Source of the DNA: Taeniopygia guttata
Lineage: Eukaryota; Chordata; Aves; Passeriformes; Estrildidae
Assembly (NCBI RefSeq): GCF_048771995.1
Contig: NC_133032.1
Span: 28,855,501-28,919,500 of the forward strand
Direction of reading: 5' to 3'
DNA: 64,000 nt
Positions 50,401 through 62,400 of this stretch are shown here, piece by piece. The stretch's first letter is position 1, and every line of letters begins with the position of its first letter. The position numbers and the translations under genes are program-made. The notes beneath the pieces were generated by a model. The model worked only from the letters and a program-made list of their open reading frames with translations, was not told the DNA's origin and made no database searches.

Positions 50401-53400
50401 CTTCTTATTGTATCAATTTTGAATTTATTTTAAAATAAGAGATTGCCTCAGAAGCAAACCATTAAAAATACCTAGTTAGATAAGTTCAAGCAATAACAAA
50501 AAAAATTACTCTAAATAATATAGTGTTCTTCTCCAGAATAACTCATCCTGTTCACCTGTGCTGAAGGTCATGAACTACCGATTTCTTTTTTTTTATTATT
50601 TCTGTTCTGTCTTTGAAAAGTACATATTACTTAAAAGCTTAGCTCTTAAAAGTCTGAGACCATTATAAACTTAAACACTACAGCAAGTATTTGTTTACTA
50701 AGGATCCCCTGACACAGTTTGTTTGAGGACCTGGTTCCAGTGACATACTGGGTAAGGTCCATGTCCATGTATGTTGAAATAGAATATACAGTCTTTTGTA
50801 CAGTTCTGCTCTAGCTTGAAAGCTAGCCTATGAACATCTGTTATTAGAAGCATGGTTTTCTTTATAGTGAGAATATGAACAAATTAAAGTATGTCCTGCA
50901 ATTTCTTGGCTCATTGATTAAAGATAGAATTCACCGTGTTAGCTGAAGGGAGATGTATTTTCATAATAGGATTTATTGGATATTAATTTATATTAATAGT
51001 ATATATTGGATATATTTTTCAATTCATACTTTACTAATAGCTATGTCCTTTTTAAAAGATATTTCAAACTATAACAGCAGCTTTGATCAAATAATATTTT
51101 TTGTTAATATTCTTTGAACACTTGCTCTTGCATTTCCCAGAAGTTCTGCATTTCAAATGAGTTCAACAAAAGTAATTTGTTTGCTGAAGTAGTTGTTACA
51201 TAAGCCTTGCACCGTGTGGGTTGCTCATATATATTTGGGGGGAAAAAAGCTTTATTTAAAAAGTGCTTGGTGAGTATTCTTAGTCTCATGAAATTTTTAC
51301 TGGAACCACAGATAGAGTTGTCTTTGGAATCCAAAATGGTTTTTAAAAGTACTGGTGTACTATGTGCATTGATCTGAGTTTTTTACTTGCAGATTTGAGA
51401 AATATTCAAGTAAAATGAATATTTTCCACTTGAAAGTGTTTCAGACCAGGTTGGATGGAGCTCTTGAGCAACTGAGCCTAGTGGAAGGTGTCCATGTCCA
51501 TGGCAGGAGGGGTCAAACTAGCTGGTCTTTAAGGTCCCAACCCAGGCCATTTTAGGATTCTATCAAAATCTGTGGATATAAAATCATCTTTATAGCTGCA
51601 TCTTTGATCAGTTTTACTAAGAAATGAATTTGCTTTTATCCTTTTGTTTCTAAAAGGTCAATTGTTGGAATGACAATGTATAATCAAGCGACACAAGAGA
51701 TTGCAAAGCCTTCAGAGCTGTTGACCAGTGTAAGAGCCTATATGACAGTCCTGCAGTCAATAGAAAATTATGTACAGATCGATATTACACGAGTGTTTAA
51801 CAATGTTCTGCTCCAGCAAACCCAGCATTTAGATAGTCATGGTGAGCCAACCATTACCAGTCTGTACACAAATTGGTAAGTATTATATGAATGCTTGTTA
51901 CAAATTTTTAAAAGATTTTTTTGTTGCTGTTGTTTAATGAAAAATCTGAAATTGGAGAAGTGGAGTTATTTTAAATTTTAAGTTTCCAACATCCCCTATT
52001 TACTTCTCTCTGTACCTGTTAAAAGCAGCTTGAAATTTGCCTGTTGGAAAACTTTCTTATATTTTTTATAGGGATGAGACCATAGAGTAAAATGCTGCCA
52101 TCAGTTGAACTATGAAAATAAAGCTTTGATGTGAGCTGTGTCTCTTGTCACACAGCTGTACACATCTGTATCGAGTATCCATGAAGATGTGCCTTTTCAT
52201 CTAAAACATTTCCCCTTTCTGATCAGGTATTTGGAAACTTTACTACGGCAAGTCAGCAATGGTCACATAGCCTATTTCCCAGCTATGAAGGCATTTGTCA
52301 ATTTGCCTACAGAAAATGAATTGACATTTAATGCTGAGGAATACTCTGATATATCAGGTAAACTTTGATACTTCTACTCAATATTTGTAAAGGACAGTTA
52401 TTATATTGTTTGAGTAATTGGCATAACAGCAACTCTCAGAGCAACTGTTACTGAAATAACAGCTAACTTTTAGAGTTAACAGTTGTTAAGCTTCAGTAGT
52501 ATTTTAAGTACTTTTTATTCATGCTGCTTCTTGTCTCACTTTTCCTAATTTTGGTCAAAGTAGCGTTGTATTTAAGCTAAAGAGATGGGTATATTATGGT
52601 TGGTGGCTACTGCTTCAGTTTACTACCATACAAATTCTTGTATTTAAAATCATACTTTGGGGTAAAATACATTTACACTTAAAACACCATGCTAAATACA
52701 TGATGGGCTGCAAATAAATGAAGATGGAGTATTGGAAGTATAAGTTTCTTTTATTTCTCAGAAATGAGAGCCCTTTCTGAACTTCTGGGACCATATGGCA
52801 TGAAGTTCTTAAGTGAAAGTCTGATGTGGCACATCTCTTCACAGGTTGCTGAGCTTAAGGTAACCTGGGAAACTGGTGGGTGGGAAGGCAGTAGTTTTCT
52901 GTTTAAGCTTCCTTTATGATATTTACTATTTGTGTTTCTCCATGCCATCTTTTTAAAATGACTGCATCAAACAAAGTGACAAAGCTGTGGGTTTTACTCT
53001 TCTTTTGTAGTAAGTTTGCACTGGTACTATGTGTGTATCCCACATTCTTCAGCAGTTGAATGTGCAGGACTTTATTCAAACTGTTAATTTCTGTTAGCTA
53101 CCCTAAGTTAGAAGTCAACTCTCTTTTATGATCAGTGGGAAGAGAAACATTTTTCAAGATCTCCAGGTGTTTGTGAAACCCTTACCCTTGACTCTCCAAA
53201 CATTGCAGGAAAATCTCAAATTTGTCTTCGTAGTCTAGAAGGGCTTATTTCTTAAAGATGTCTGTATGCATCTATTATTTAGCTTACATGGGTGAAAGAC
53301 TTCAGGTCCTTTGTTCTTTGTTAGTTTTCCTCATTTTTACATGTGTCTTTACCTTTGGCTCAACAGTAACCATTTATTATAAATGTCTGTGTTTTGATAA

Positions 53401-56400
53401 GTAAACCTCACATCTACTGCACTACAAACAGATAATAAAGTTGATGCTGTGAAAAAAATTGGAAATGGGGACATGTCAAGGAAGTTAGTTTCACGTATAT
53501 TCAAAACAGCAAACAGTGACAGGGGAACCACTTGGTATCTGTGTAACTCCTTCTGGAAAGTAGTTTTAGTAAATGTAATATTATGTGCTACTTTCTCTGG
53601 ATAGTCATACTATTAAAATGTCACTAATTGGCTTGGATATATTTTGTTATGACTTGTTCTTTTAGTGTAATTTCCAGATTTAATTCCAAGTTATTATTAG
53701 AGCTCATAATTTTCAGTTTAATTTACCACTGATTAAACAAAGGAATTTTTTGTAACTATTCATGCATGTTGTGTTTCTGAAAAAGTACATGAGTACCTAA
53801 GAGATATAAGGAACTTCCTTTCTTTCTTCAATAACAGTTTATTATTATCATGCTAGACCTTCAGAAGTGTGTGGTTCTAATACATCCTGTGTTACACTTT
53901 CAAGGATCTTGTTTTCTTTGCAAACACCTTAATTGCAGTGCTGCTGAAAGGCTGAGATATATGATAAAAAGGTTGGAAACCTTTTATTCACTGTCACAAC
54001 TTAAAAAGAGGGGCTGCTTATGCTTTCCTAACTGGCCTAAGAGCATGCAACACCCCTGACCTGAGTGCCCAGCCTGCCAGGTTAATTAATTCCTGATGCC
54101 CATCCCTTATTCCAGTTTTTGAGTTAGAACGTGAGGCTTTCCAGGTGAGAATGGTGTGGTTTAACTTCTCACTATGCACAAAGTGGCATCTGTCACGTTT
54201 TAAGTGAAGCACAAAATCCTTTGGCAAGTGTTTGTTGCTATACTATTTGTTCATTTACTGAGGAGTCATCATATTTCCTCAAAATCAGCACAATTTATGT
54301 TGTAGGTGTCTGTATCTTTTTAAAAGCAGCTTTGAATTGTGCCTGAAATCTGTTGTTTTCTGATATTGCTGAGGGTGAGCAGACCATGATGTAGATCCAT
54401 ATGTGCATGACCACATTTTTGGAGGAAAAAAACAAAGTAATAAAATGTTCATATCTTTGGCTGAGATAGTTGGCTTAGCAAGAGAGCCCTAAGAAGCATC
54501 TGTGTTTGGGGGAGGAAAGCAACAAGAGGAGAGAGTGGGAATTTATTAAAAGTAGGGTTTGACATGCTTGCTTTGCTTCCTGCAAAGTGGGACCAGGTGT
54601 CATTTTTATATCTGAAGTTTAAGATAAAAAGATACAAAGAAGGGAAAGATTTCCTAATTTAAAACACTATTTGAACTATATTCCAGCCTTCTCCTTTCAA
54701 ATCTTAAATTAATATGCTGGTTATTCTTTATGAAGCTGAATACTTGACTGAGTAACAATGTGCATGGGCTATTGCCTTCAGTCTTGCATTCTGCAGAGCT
54801 TTGAGGGATTTAAATTAAAATGCCAAGTTCTGATACATTGGGTGGTTTCAAATTGCCCATTTGATTTTAGCACAAAGCAGTCCTGCTTTAGCTTTCAGCA
54901 TAGAAGTATGTCATACCCATGCACATGTGCACTTTACTCATAGTAATTGCACAGTTTGGGCTGGAAGTGTTGCCTATAAGCAAAAGAGAAAAAAACCCTT
55001 GCAACAGTGTTAAAATAGTAAAGTAAAAAGCAGAGCTTTATTGGAAGTGTCCCAGTGGTGACGGGCTCAGCACTGGATTTCTACAATTTTATAAGCTTAA
55101 TTAATTAGTATATCTCACAGGAATATCCAGTAGGAGATTCGGTTGCCCCAGTAACCCATCTCTGGGTCAGCCCCTTGGAGTTGGTCCAACGTCTTCTTTG
55201 CCCTTCTTGTTATGACAAGAAGTCACAACATCTATGACTTCTCAGATTCTGATTGGAAAACCAAAAATGGTGTTCTTGCAGGCCCTCTTCCTGACAATAA
55301 GCCTAAACAGTATTTTCAGGAATGTATTACATGGTTAGCTTATTGTCCTAAAATCTAGGGAAAAAGGGTAAGAAAAGTACTGGATCTACAACCATGCATT
55401 AGGAATCTCCAAAGCTACATATGTATGGAAAATATATAAAAAGCTTAGGCATCAGAAAGGAGGGGACCTTTAAGATTCTTGGTTAGTTGGCTGCATTTTG
55501 TATAGCTTATTTCTTTCCCTGCTTTTCAGTGAGAATAAGAAAGTAGGGAGAGTGGGTGGATTATGGATAGACTTGAGCTTGTAGGAGTAGCATGATCATG
55601 ATACAGTGCAGTTGTTGGACAGATGTGCTTTGCACAGGCTGCTTACTACAAAGTGAGAGTAAACACAGACCACCATTTATTTCATAGCAACATTATAGAT
55701 TTTGTTGTTTTTATTCTCCTGTGGTCACAGGAATATTTACTCTAAAATTTAATCTGTGTGCTTGCCAGATGCTATGTTTTGCCCTATTCTCAGTGTGGGT
55801 TGAAGTAAAATAAAGCTATTAAAGCAGCTAGCAAAACTATCAAAGGTTAGATCTTTGTGGATCTTTAGTAGTAGGTTCCTGCAGGTATGCCTCTTAGATT
55901 TTGTGAAATAATTGTGTTTTAAACTTAGTGGCCTACATGTATGGTGAATATTAATTTTTTCTGCTGCCTCCTCTGGAAATTGAGATGGATTGGAATGCAC
56001 CTACTTGAAAAATAAAGCTATTAATAATCACTCTGGAAGACCACCCCCAATTCAGAATGTCTTTGTTTCTCCCTCTGTCCTTCAGTTCTATTTCATGTTG
56101 ATGTCATTTAGTATACAAAACATTAGTTGAAGTCTTCTTTAAACAGAAGGAAAACCACTTCAATGTTCAGAAGAACACAGGCGATCTACATTTTCTTAGC
56201 TGTTGATTGTCCTCTACATAAAGATAATCACTTTTCCCTTTCTGAAATAGGGTCTTAGCATTGAGGCTGCAAAGATATTTTTATAAGAATAAACTACCTA
56301 TTTTTTTTTTTTTTTGAAGCGAGTTTAAAAATACAGCTTGGCACAGCCTAAGTTCCTCAGCTAGCAAGAAATTTGGATCTGACATTTTAGAGATGTGATT

Positions 56401-59400
56401 ATGCGCTCTCTAATTTAAATTTTAATCTGATAAATATTTGGAAAATGATTTCAGGAAAGTTATTACATGTACTCTAATCTTACAAGTTGCATATCTGAGA
56501 GCTGTTAAAAATTAGAAACAGACGCATTTTCTTTTCTTTTGGCCAAACTGAAATGAACACTACTGTACTTGCATTTAACTGTTTCAGGCTAAGGTATGGG
56601 GACTTGGAGGTATGCTTTTGCTTTTTCATATTATAGTGGAAGAAAATTTCAAGTAAACTGCACCAAAGCTTAACAATCTGACTTCTACTCTTGATTTCCA
56701 TTTTTGCATTTTACCAACATTAAATTTCAGCATAATTAGTGAAAGCAGCAATCCAAAAGGATTGAATACTTTGTCAATTTATATTTCTATTGTAGTATGT
56801 ATACTTTTCTTCTGAAAAGTGGAGTGGCATAAGGACCTATTGTCTGATTTTTATGGCGTTAATTCCTTTGCTTTAAGATGTGGTAGACATTGCTCAATAC
56901 AAAAATCATGTTCAAAGGGGTATCTAATTCTCTGCTTTTGCATTCAGAACTTGCTTTTGTGTATGGTAGTGACTGATGATAATATTGATATTGTAGTCCT
57001 ATTAAGAACACAGTGGATACATCTGTATTCCATGGGGTTAGTTGCTTTTCTGCCAAGTTGAAATGTCCTAAATCAAGCATTTATGCAATTAACGTACTGA
57101 AATCTATAGCTGACATGAATCCTCGCTTCTTCATAGAAACTTGTGGTGGAGAATGTTGAAGTTCTAACACAAATGAGGACCAGCTTTGACAAGCCAGACC
57201 AGATGGCAGCACTCTTTAAAAGATTATCATGTGAGTCTCTAACAAGATCCTACTAAAAATACAGAGTAATTTTTTATATTTGTCTTTGTAAAGAAAATGG
57301 GAAAAATTAATTTCCCTTAATATCCAATGTACATGAGCTCATATAAACTGATGCATCATTTTGAACTTTTCCAGTCTTCTCATGTTCAAAGTGAGATTTC
57401 AGTGTTATTTAGTGCACAGGCACTATATTAGTGATGAGTTTTGAGATCATTTAATGGATCATAATACCTATCTGTAGCAGCAGTAATATGGAAGCCTGGT
57501 ACATAGCTTTAGAATGTGAAACAAAAAGTAATTACAATAAAGAGGGATCTTTGTCCTCAGGAAAGCACAGAACCAGTGCTAGAATCCAGGACTGTCAGCT
57601 GTGTATAGTAGGTTTCATTCCAGGAAGTGGTAAATGTGATAGTCTTCTACTGAAAATCCCATTCTGGATTCAGCTACAAAAACCTGCTTTAACCTTGATT
57701 ATTTTGGCTTTTTAAAGGAATGACTTTGTTTCAGCACCTTGTTGTTTTCAATATTTTGTTAAATATTTTGTTTCTCCTGTTGAAGAATTGAGCCTGTAAA
57801 CATCAACACTTTGTTCATTGTTCTCTTTTCAGCTGTTGACAGTGTTTTGAAGAGAATGACAATTATTGGTGTTATCTTGTCTTTTCGGTCATTGGCACAG
57901 GAAGCACTTAGAGATGTAAGAAAGAACTGAATATGTTCTGAATCACTTTCATTGTATTTAACTTAGTGGAATGATAGGATATTTGAAGCTTAACTGTTCA
58001 GGAATGCTACCTCTTAAAAGGTTGATGACGTGGGTAAAATGGTAATACTCAGTTGTAACTGAGCTTTCAATTGCAACTTGGGGTGAGGGAATATTTTTTG
58101 AGTACTGTTCAGAAAACTTAAAACATCAAATTTAGTTTAGATCATACTTTCTGTGTTTACTCATTTTAAATGCTTTTATTTCTTTATTGCAAAAATTTAT
58201 TAGGCTTTAATATCTGAAATCTACAAACAAACACAAATGTGTAAAATAAAACACATTAAAAAAGAAAATAAGCTCAGTAAAATAATGGTGTCTAACAGAT
58301 AATTAACATGGGAAGCAATTTTTCTCATTTTCTACATATTTGTGTCTCTTAGGTCTTATCCTACCACATTCCTTTCCTTGTAAGTTCCATTGAGGACTTC
58401 AAAGATCACATTCCAAGAGAGACTGACATGAAGGTAATGTTTGGCTGAAAGGGTGGTAGAGTAGTTTGTGAGTTTACAGAAAATATGTAAGCAACAGGAC
58501 TTTCATGTTTCGTGTTGAACATCCAGACACAAAAACCCCCCTTTTCTTTTTTTTTTTTTTCATTTCCCCACTCCCCCCAAGAGCTTAGTAAATGTGAATC
58601 TGCAGCCTCCTAATGATCTGGGGAAAAAATTGCAACCAACTGATAGAATAAGCACAAGTCCCTGTCTGCCTGGGATCACATTTGAGGACTTTGGTAGATT
58701 TAAGAATAAAATTTATCAAGTGTTAAAACATGACAAGGGGAAGAATGCTGAGCTGCTTCACACTGTGGGCAGTACAACTGGTAAAACAAAATACTTCAAA
58801 GACTCTGTGTATGTGGTTGGAGCTCTGTGCATGTAATAGTGACAAGTCTGATTTTGACCTTAAATTAAAATTTTTTGTGAACCCACTGTATGAAATGCTT
58901 GAGAAAAAAAAAAGTTAGTAGCTTAAATAAGGTGCATTTCTTCTGAATGAGAGTGTGTGTCCATCCAAAAACCCTTATTGGCACTTCACATGACTTCTGG
59001 ACATGTATGCACAGTAGCTGAAGTCTAGCAGGATTTTTAATTTCTTATTGCAGCTTGGAGTCTGTGAAGGATTTCAGCTGCTTAATAGTAGTGCAGCAGT
59101 TTGATTTGCAGAGAATGTGCACTGGGATATACAATGTACATATTTTTAATTTTGCCAGAAACAACTTTTAGAAATCTGCTCTTGAGCAAAGTATGGTTTT
59201 TAAGGGCCAGAATATGTTGTTATCCCTGAACTTGAAATTCACATTTTGCCATTAACTCTTGAGGAAAGTAACTAAATTCTCTGTGTATGAAAATTCATTA
59301 AATAACATTGACATCCTCTTCCTTTTAAAAGTTCAGAGTCCATCATTGTGAACTTCATGATTTTAGAAGACACAGTTGAACAGTTATATTCTGGCTCATT

Positions 59401-62400
59401 TTCAGTTAAAATTACTGAAATTTTACACGTGTGCTATTTCGTTCCAAAATATAATCCCATGTTCTTTGAAATTTGCAATGTTGATAAACCAGCCATGATT
59501 GTCTGATGTCCCAGAAAACACTGAAACTCATACTACAGCAGAGAAATTCTTTGTAAGTCGTCTGGAAAATTAACTTCACATGTACAAGCTCATGATAAAA
59601 ATTGTATCAAAATGATCCAAGCTTCCTTGGCATGTCTCAAAAAAAATTAAAATTCCCACCTGTAGTTGTGGAGAAAATCATTGATCACCAGAGCATCATG
59701 TTCAATACATGATTGAACTTGAGGAATCAGCATCCAGAAGAGATGGGAAGTTCACTGCTTACTTTGCTTGATCTTTTCAGAAAATATCTTACACCCTCTG
59801 GTATCAAAGAAGTGCTGAAAAGTAAGGTGGGATAAAGGCTGCAGCAGTAATCATTGAAGACAGTATTTTACTATTAATGTTTTTGAGTTGATGATAACAG
59901 ATAATTTGAAACGATTTAATGGATCTCCAAAGACATCACTGAATTCCTTAGTATCAGCAGATACAACAAAGTGTAGTAATTGCTTCTTCTTTTCTGGAAA
60001 TCAGCAGAGTAATTTACAATCAATCATTGTATGGAAAAAAAAAAAGCTATATACTGCAAAATAAAACCCTGCTGAGGACTGCTGCCTGGCTCTTGCCACA
60101 TAGCACTACCTAGTTGCCCTCTGCTTCACATAATATTTGGCTGTAGGCCTTCTCTGTCTCTGCTGTATTTCTCCTGTGATTCTTGAATATACCTATTTTG
60201 TGTGTTGGTATGCAATTGGTTTTTTTCAGTTGTAAGTGTCTGAAATAAATTCTGACCACTGTGGGTGTACTCCACTGTGCTGGTGTGCACATGATACCAA
60301 CCACAGATGTCACTGGTGTGACATGATGCCAGGTAGACTTGTTGGAGAGTTCATGCCTTGTCTGGATAATGTTGGAGGACTGTGCATGGAGAAACCAGAC
60401 CTGAGTAATCTTGTCCATAGTGCCTGTTGGGAACACTGAAAACCCTTGACATGTGCTCCCCCACAACTCTGCCAGAGCTTTGTCTTGGAAACATCTTATT
60501 GGAGAAGCTAGGAATGCTCTGTGAGCCTGCTGACAATTAAACCCTGGGGACAATTAGCAGCTGACTGTCTGAGCTTTCTCCTGGCCCTGTCACACACAGC
60601 TGAGCAACTCTAGGTAACAAAGTCTTCTTTTGGGACAGTAGGACAAACTTTTTTTTTTTTCTGAAAGGCATGTTAAGAGACAGATCTTTACAGGGTTTTG
60701 TACAATGGATTGGAACAGTTGCCCTATTGGGCATATTTTAGGATTTAATAACATACTAATTTCTTAAGTGCTGAATTTACCAACTAAAATATAAATAGTT
60801 TTAAAGCTGTTGATTAAATTAATACTTGTTATGAAATGTTATCTTTATTTTACTATTCCCAAAACGTGATTTGGGGTGACTGTCAAAATGGTGATCTCTT
60901 CTCCTTTGATTTGGATGTTTTTAATATTAAATTCTTGAGCTGTCTATACAAGCCTTCAGAAATAGGCTTACATTTGTTGCACTGTGCATGTAGTGACAGG
61001 ACAAGGGGGAATGGCTTTAAGATAACAGAGAGTGGGTTAAGATTAGATATTAGGAAAAAATAATTGACTGAGAGGGTGGGAGGCTCTGGCAAAGGTTGCC
61101 TGGAGAAGCTGTGCCTGCCCCATCCCTGTTCAAGGCCAGGATGAGCAGGATGGAGCAACCTGGGCTAGTGGAAAGTCCATTCTAAGGCTAGCCATTTTGG
61201 GATTCTATGATTCTTTTGAGCCTGTTGGCTGTGGACCACACCCTGTCCATATGCTCTAATTTTTTTCATGCAGGACTGTGCAAACAGCATTGTATGCTTT
61301 TCATACCAAAGCCTGCCCTCCTCAGGCTGGAACATACAAGGATAGTCTGCACAATATTCACTACATGGAGCTGCTCAACTATACAGGAGAATTTATGGGA
61401 AAAGTGTAAAACTTCCCAAATACTATTGGCAGTAAGACATTGCTAGTGTTTCCTGTATTTATTTGTATTTGGTGTAGACCTGCTTTTGCAGAGAGACTTC
61501 TGAACTATGATTTCAGAAACTTAGTTGGAATAGTAAATGGAAGGAGAAAACAACAGTGTTGAAGGCTTGTTAATGGTAGGAAAAGAGACATCCTGGGATG
61601 GATTAGGAAATTGAATACATTTCAAAATGTTCTTAGTTCCTCCAAGTGCTGTGGCCACTTAGACTCTGATTTTTGGTGCCTGGAGTCAACAAACACTGAA
61701 TCTGTCTAACGTTGGCATCTTGTAAGATTTCTCCGTAACTCTATTCCACCAGATTGTGACTTTTGGTTTTGTTTAAAAATGCTGTATTTGTAGATGTTGG
61801 CTGATACTTTAGATCTGGTAGAGAAAACATGTCAATTTCTTTTGAACGTTAAAGAAAGATGTACAAACAGCTAATTGGAAGTGAGGGTGTTGCTTTGGAG
61901 GTAATGTGGGAAAGTATATGAGTTTTGTTTGGCTTGACACAACAAAATTACCATCTGGTGCACAAAATGCAGATACAGCCACGCAGTGGAGGTTAGAAAC
62001 AAACAAAAAATACAGTCTCTGTCTAATATGTGCTAAATCTCTGAAATTCCTTAGTGCCTTAAACTTGTTTTAAGCATGACAGCAAAAACCATGCTTCGTC
62101 ATCTTGACATGAAAGCATTCAGTGTTGTCTTTCTTCTGGTCCTCAGGTGGCAATGAATGTATATGAACTGTCATCAGCTGCTGGATTGCCTTGTGAGATT
62201 GATCCTGCCTTGGTTGTAGCACTGTCTTCCCAAAAATCAGGTAAGTTTCAACTTCAAAAATATAAATGTTAAAAAGAGAAAAGAAGTGTTTCAAGTTCTA
62301 GGAGAAACCTCCATTGTATTCCTTCAATAAACTTCGTAAATGGCATAGGAGGTTGAGTTACTCGTGCCTGGTATTTATTGGTGTTAGCTTGAGAATCTTT

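Larger units (their letters stand above)
44574..51434. other. NCKAP1: Introns 14-20
   Basis: Introns of 0.2-2.3 kb, AT-rich, including ATATAC/ATATTAAAAAATATA stretches at about 48936-48968 and 50980-51020. Open frames adjoining exons 16 and 17 run a short way into intron. A 75-codon frame at 47659-47886 has no recognisable product. No nested gene is seen. Confidence 0.7.
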
